A DNA stretch of 5,355 bases, taken from Acholeplasmatales bacterium. GTDB taxonomy: Bacteria; Bacillota_I; Bacilli_A; Acholeplasmatales; Anaeroplasmataceae. Location: contig JAFPIE010000237.1 of the NCBI GenBank assembly GCA_017388605.1, positions 1-5,355 on the forward strand, read 5' to 3'. Shown here in pieces: positions 4,031 to 5,355 of this stretch (the stretch's first letter is position 1; every line of letters starts with the position of its first letter). Made by a program: the position numbers and the translations under genes. The notes under the pieces are model-generated. The model made no database searches and had not been told where the DNA came from. It saw nothing but the letters and a program-made list of their open reading frames with translations.

Positions 4031-5355
4031 ATGAAAACAAGAAGATTAACAAAAAAAGAAATGTGGATTTTCGCTATTGGTCAGCTAGGCTGGTCAATTC
4101 TTGGTGGTATTATTAGCGCATGGCTAGTATCCTTCTATTTACCTACTAAGGAAAAGGGAACAAATTTCTTCTCTGGCACAGAAATTAATTTTTACACTAT
4201 TATTCAGCCAGGCTTGATTATTGGTGGATTCTTAACTATTTTAGGTTTAATTACTGCACTTTGTAGAGTATGGGATGCAGTATCGGATCCATTAATTGCA
4301 AATTTAAGTGATAATTCTAAAAACAAGAAGGGAAGAAGAATTCCTTTCATGAGAATGGCAGCAATTCCATTTGCTGTAGTCACTATTTTAGTATTTATGG
4401 CACCATCTTTATTCTATGGTGGAACAGAGCCTAATGGCTGGAATGTTGCATGGGTTGCTGTAATGCTTGTATTATTCTATACATTTATGACTATCTATTG
4501 TACACCATATAATGCATTAATCAGTGAATTTGGTAAGACTCAGGAAGATAGAATGAATATTTCTACATATATTTCCTTAACTTACTTTGCTGGTACATTA
4601 ATTGCTTATTTACCATTCGTATTTGGTGGAATTGTAAGAGGCTTTGGTGTTGGTTATTATTGGAGCTATGTAATTTGCTTCATTCCATTAGTTGTTATTG
4701 CATGTGTAGCTATGTTAATTCCTACATTCCTATTAAAGGAAACAGATTTCGTAGAGCCTAAGCCATCTGGAACAAATGCATTCAAGAGCTTAACTGCAAC
4801 ATTCAAGAATAAGAATTTCTTAAAGTTCTCAGGCTCTGATGTAATGTATTTCGTTGGTTTAACTCTATTCCAAACAGGATTACCATTCTTTGTAAAGGTT
4901 ACAATGGGATTAGATGAATCTTGGACAATGTATCTACTTGGTGGTATGACTGTATTATCTGCATGCTTCTACCCTATCGTTTCTAAGCTTGTAGCTAAGT
5001 GGGGTAAGAAGAAGCTTGTTATCGCTGGTTTCTTAGGTCTTGCTTTAGCATATACATTAACTGCATTAGCATATCCTATTACTCATAATGAGACATCTAT
5101 CTTAAGCTATGTTGTAGGCTTTGGTGTTGTAATTATTGCTGCATTCCCTATGGCATTATTAGGTATTATTCCACAAGCCATCGTTGCCGATGTTGCTGAA
5201 GAGGATTCTATTGTAACTGGAGAAAAGAGAGAAGGTATGTTCTTTGCTGCTCGTACATTTGCAATGAAGCTTGGTCAGTCTATCGCTATGCTAGTATTTA
5301 CTTCACTTGCCGTAATTGGTGCATCCACTATTGAAGAAGAGGTTGATCCAAACCA
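4031..5355 (+). CDS. GPH-family (MFS_2) cation-coupled transporter, 3'-truncated
   Basis: The open frame starts at ATG 4031, with AGGAG at 4019-4023 (7-base spacing), and runs off the window edge after 441 residues. Multiple hydrophobic helices are visible from residue 11 onward (for example about 11-36, 60-80, 104-125, 139-157, 200-222). GPH signatures are strong. WDAVSDP (81-87) carries D82 and D86 in the D-x-x-x-D spacing of the MelB cation-binding pair (D55/D59). It is followed by the cytoplasmic loop SDNSKNKKGRRIPF (93-106). The late motif ADVAEEDSIVTGEKREGMFFAARTF (386-410) is typical of the family. The family imports sugars, glycosides or uronides with Na+ or H+; the substrate here cannot be read. 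At the position I align by eye with MelB D124, this protein has C157 (YCTPY). Family members run about 450-500 residues, so perhaps one helix plus the tail is missing. It is co-transcribed with the TetR gene 21 bases upstream. Confidence 0.92.
   Translation, partial: MKTRRLTKKEMWIFAIGQLGWSILGGIISAWLVSFYLPTKEKGTNFFSGTEINFYTIIQPGLIIGGFLTILGLITALCRVWDAVSDPLIANLSDNSKNKKGRRIPFMRMAAIPFAVVTILVFMAPSLFYGGTEPNGWNVAWVAVMLVLFYTFMTIYCTPYNALISEFGKTQEDRMNISTYISLTYFAGTLIAYLPFVFGGIVRGFGVGYYWSYVICFIPLVVIACVAMLIPTFLLKETDFVEPKPSGTNAFKSLTATFKNKNFLKFSGSDVMYFVGLTLFQTGLPFFVKVTMGLDESWTMYLLGGMTVLSACFYPIVSKLVAKWGKKKLVIAGFLGLALAYTLTALAYPITHNETSILSYVVGFGVVIIAAFPMALLGIIPQAIVADVAEEDSIVTGEKREGMFFAARTFAMKLGQSIAMLVFTSLAVIGASTIEEEVDPN

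Noticed and set aside
3401..5355. Tetracycline resistance (tetR-tetA) pair
   Set aside because: The transporter has GPH/MFS_2 motifs rather than those of a TetA efflux pump, the genes are co-directional rather than divergent, and the operator spacing differs from tetO.

Overview
The window reads as a chromosomal stretch of a low-GC Gram-positive bacterium (Bacillota). The DNA is AT-rich, every gene is on the + strand, and the Shine-Dalgarno sites are purine-rich (AGGAGG, AGGTGA, AAGGGG). There are T-tailed hairpin terminators and sigma-A-like promoters. TGG encodes Trp, and I saw no sign of TGA recoding. The genus cannot be fixed from the sequence; a gut-type Erysipelotrichia or Clostridia lineage is only a guess.

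Layout: (1) Bases 1-621 hold the 3' part of an M28-family zinc aminopeptidase, cut by the window edge. (2) It is followed after 13 bases by an unusual two-helix membrane protein (635-1447). That protein has a His/Gly/Ser-rich head, a short loop resembling DUF3592, one dockerin/EF-hand-like calcium loop and a C-terminal four-cysteine zinc ribbon. A hairpin terminator ends this unit. (3) A good sigma-A promoter then starts a two-gene unit: maf (nucleotide pyrophosphatase, 1556-2125) and dusB (tRNA-dihydrouridine synthase, 2109-3086), which overlap by 17 bases. (4) The gap 3087-3400 has no gene but is rich in signals: a near-consensus promoter just after dusB, a strong terminator about 27 bases past its predicted start, two small AT palindromes, and a second promoter whose start point is covered by an inverted-repeat operator. 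(5) That promoter drives a TetR-family regulator (3401-4009) and, 21 bases later, a GPH-family (MFS_2) cation-coupled transporter (4031 onward) that runs off the right edge.

Together these look like three transcription units. One is a peptidase with a possible metal-linked membrane protein. One is a nucleotide/tRNA housekeeping pair. One is a self-regulated TetR-transporter operon. The most interesting items are the multi-metal-motif membrane protein, the three-half-site operator, and the orphan promoter-terminator pair after dusB. I found no mobile element, CRISPR array, tRNA or rRNA, and no clear new defence or biosynthetic system.
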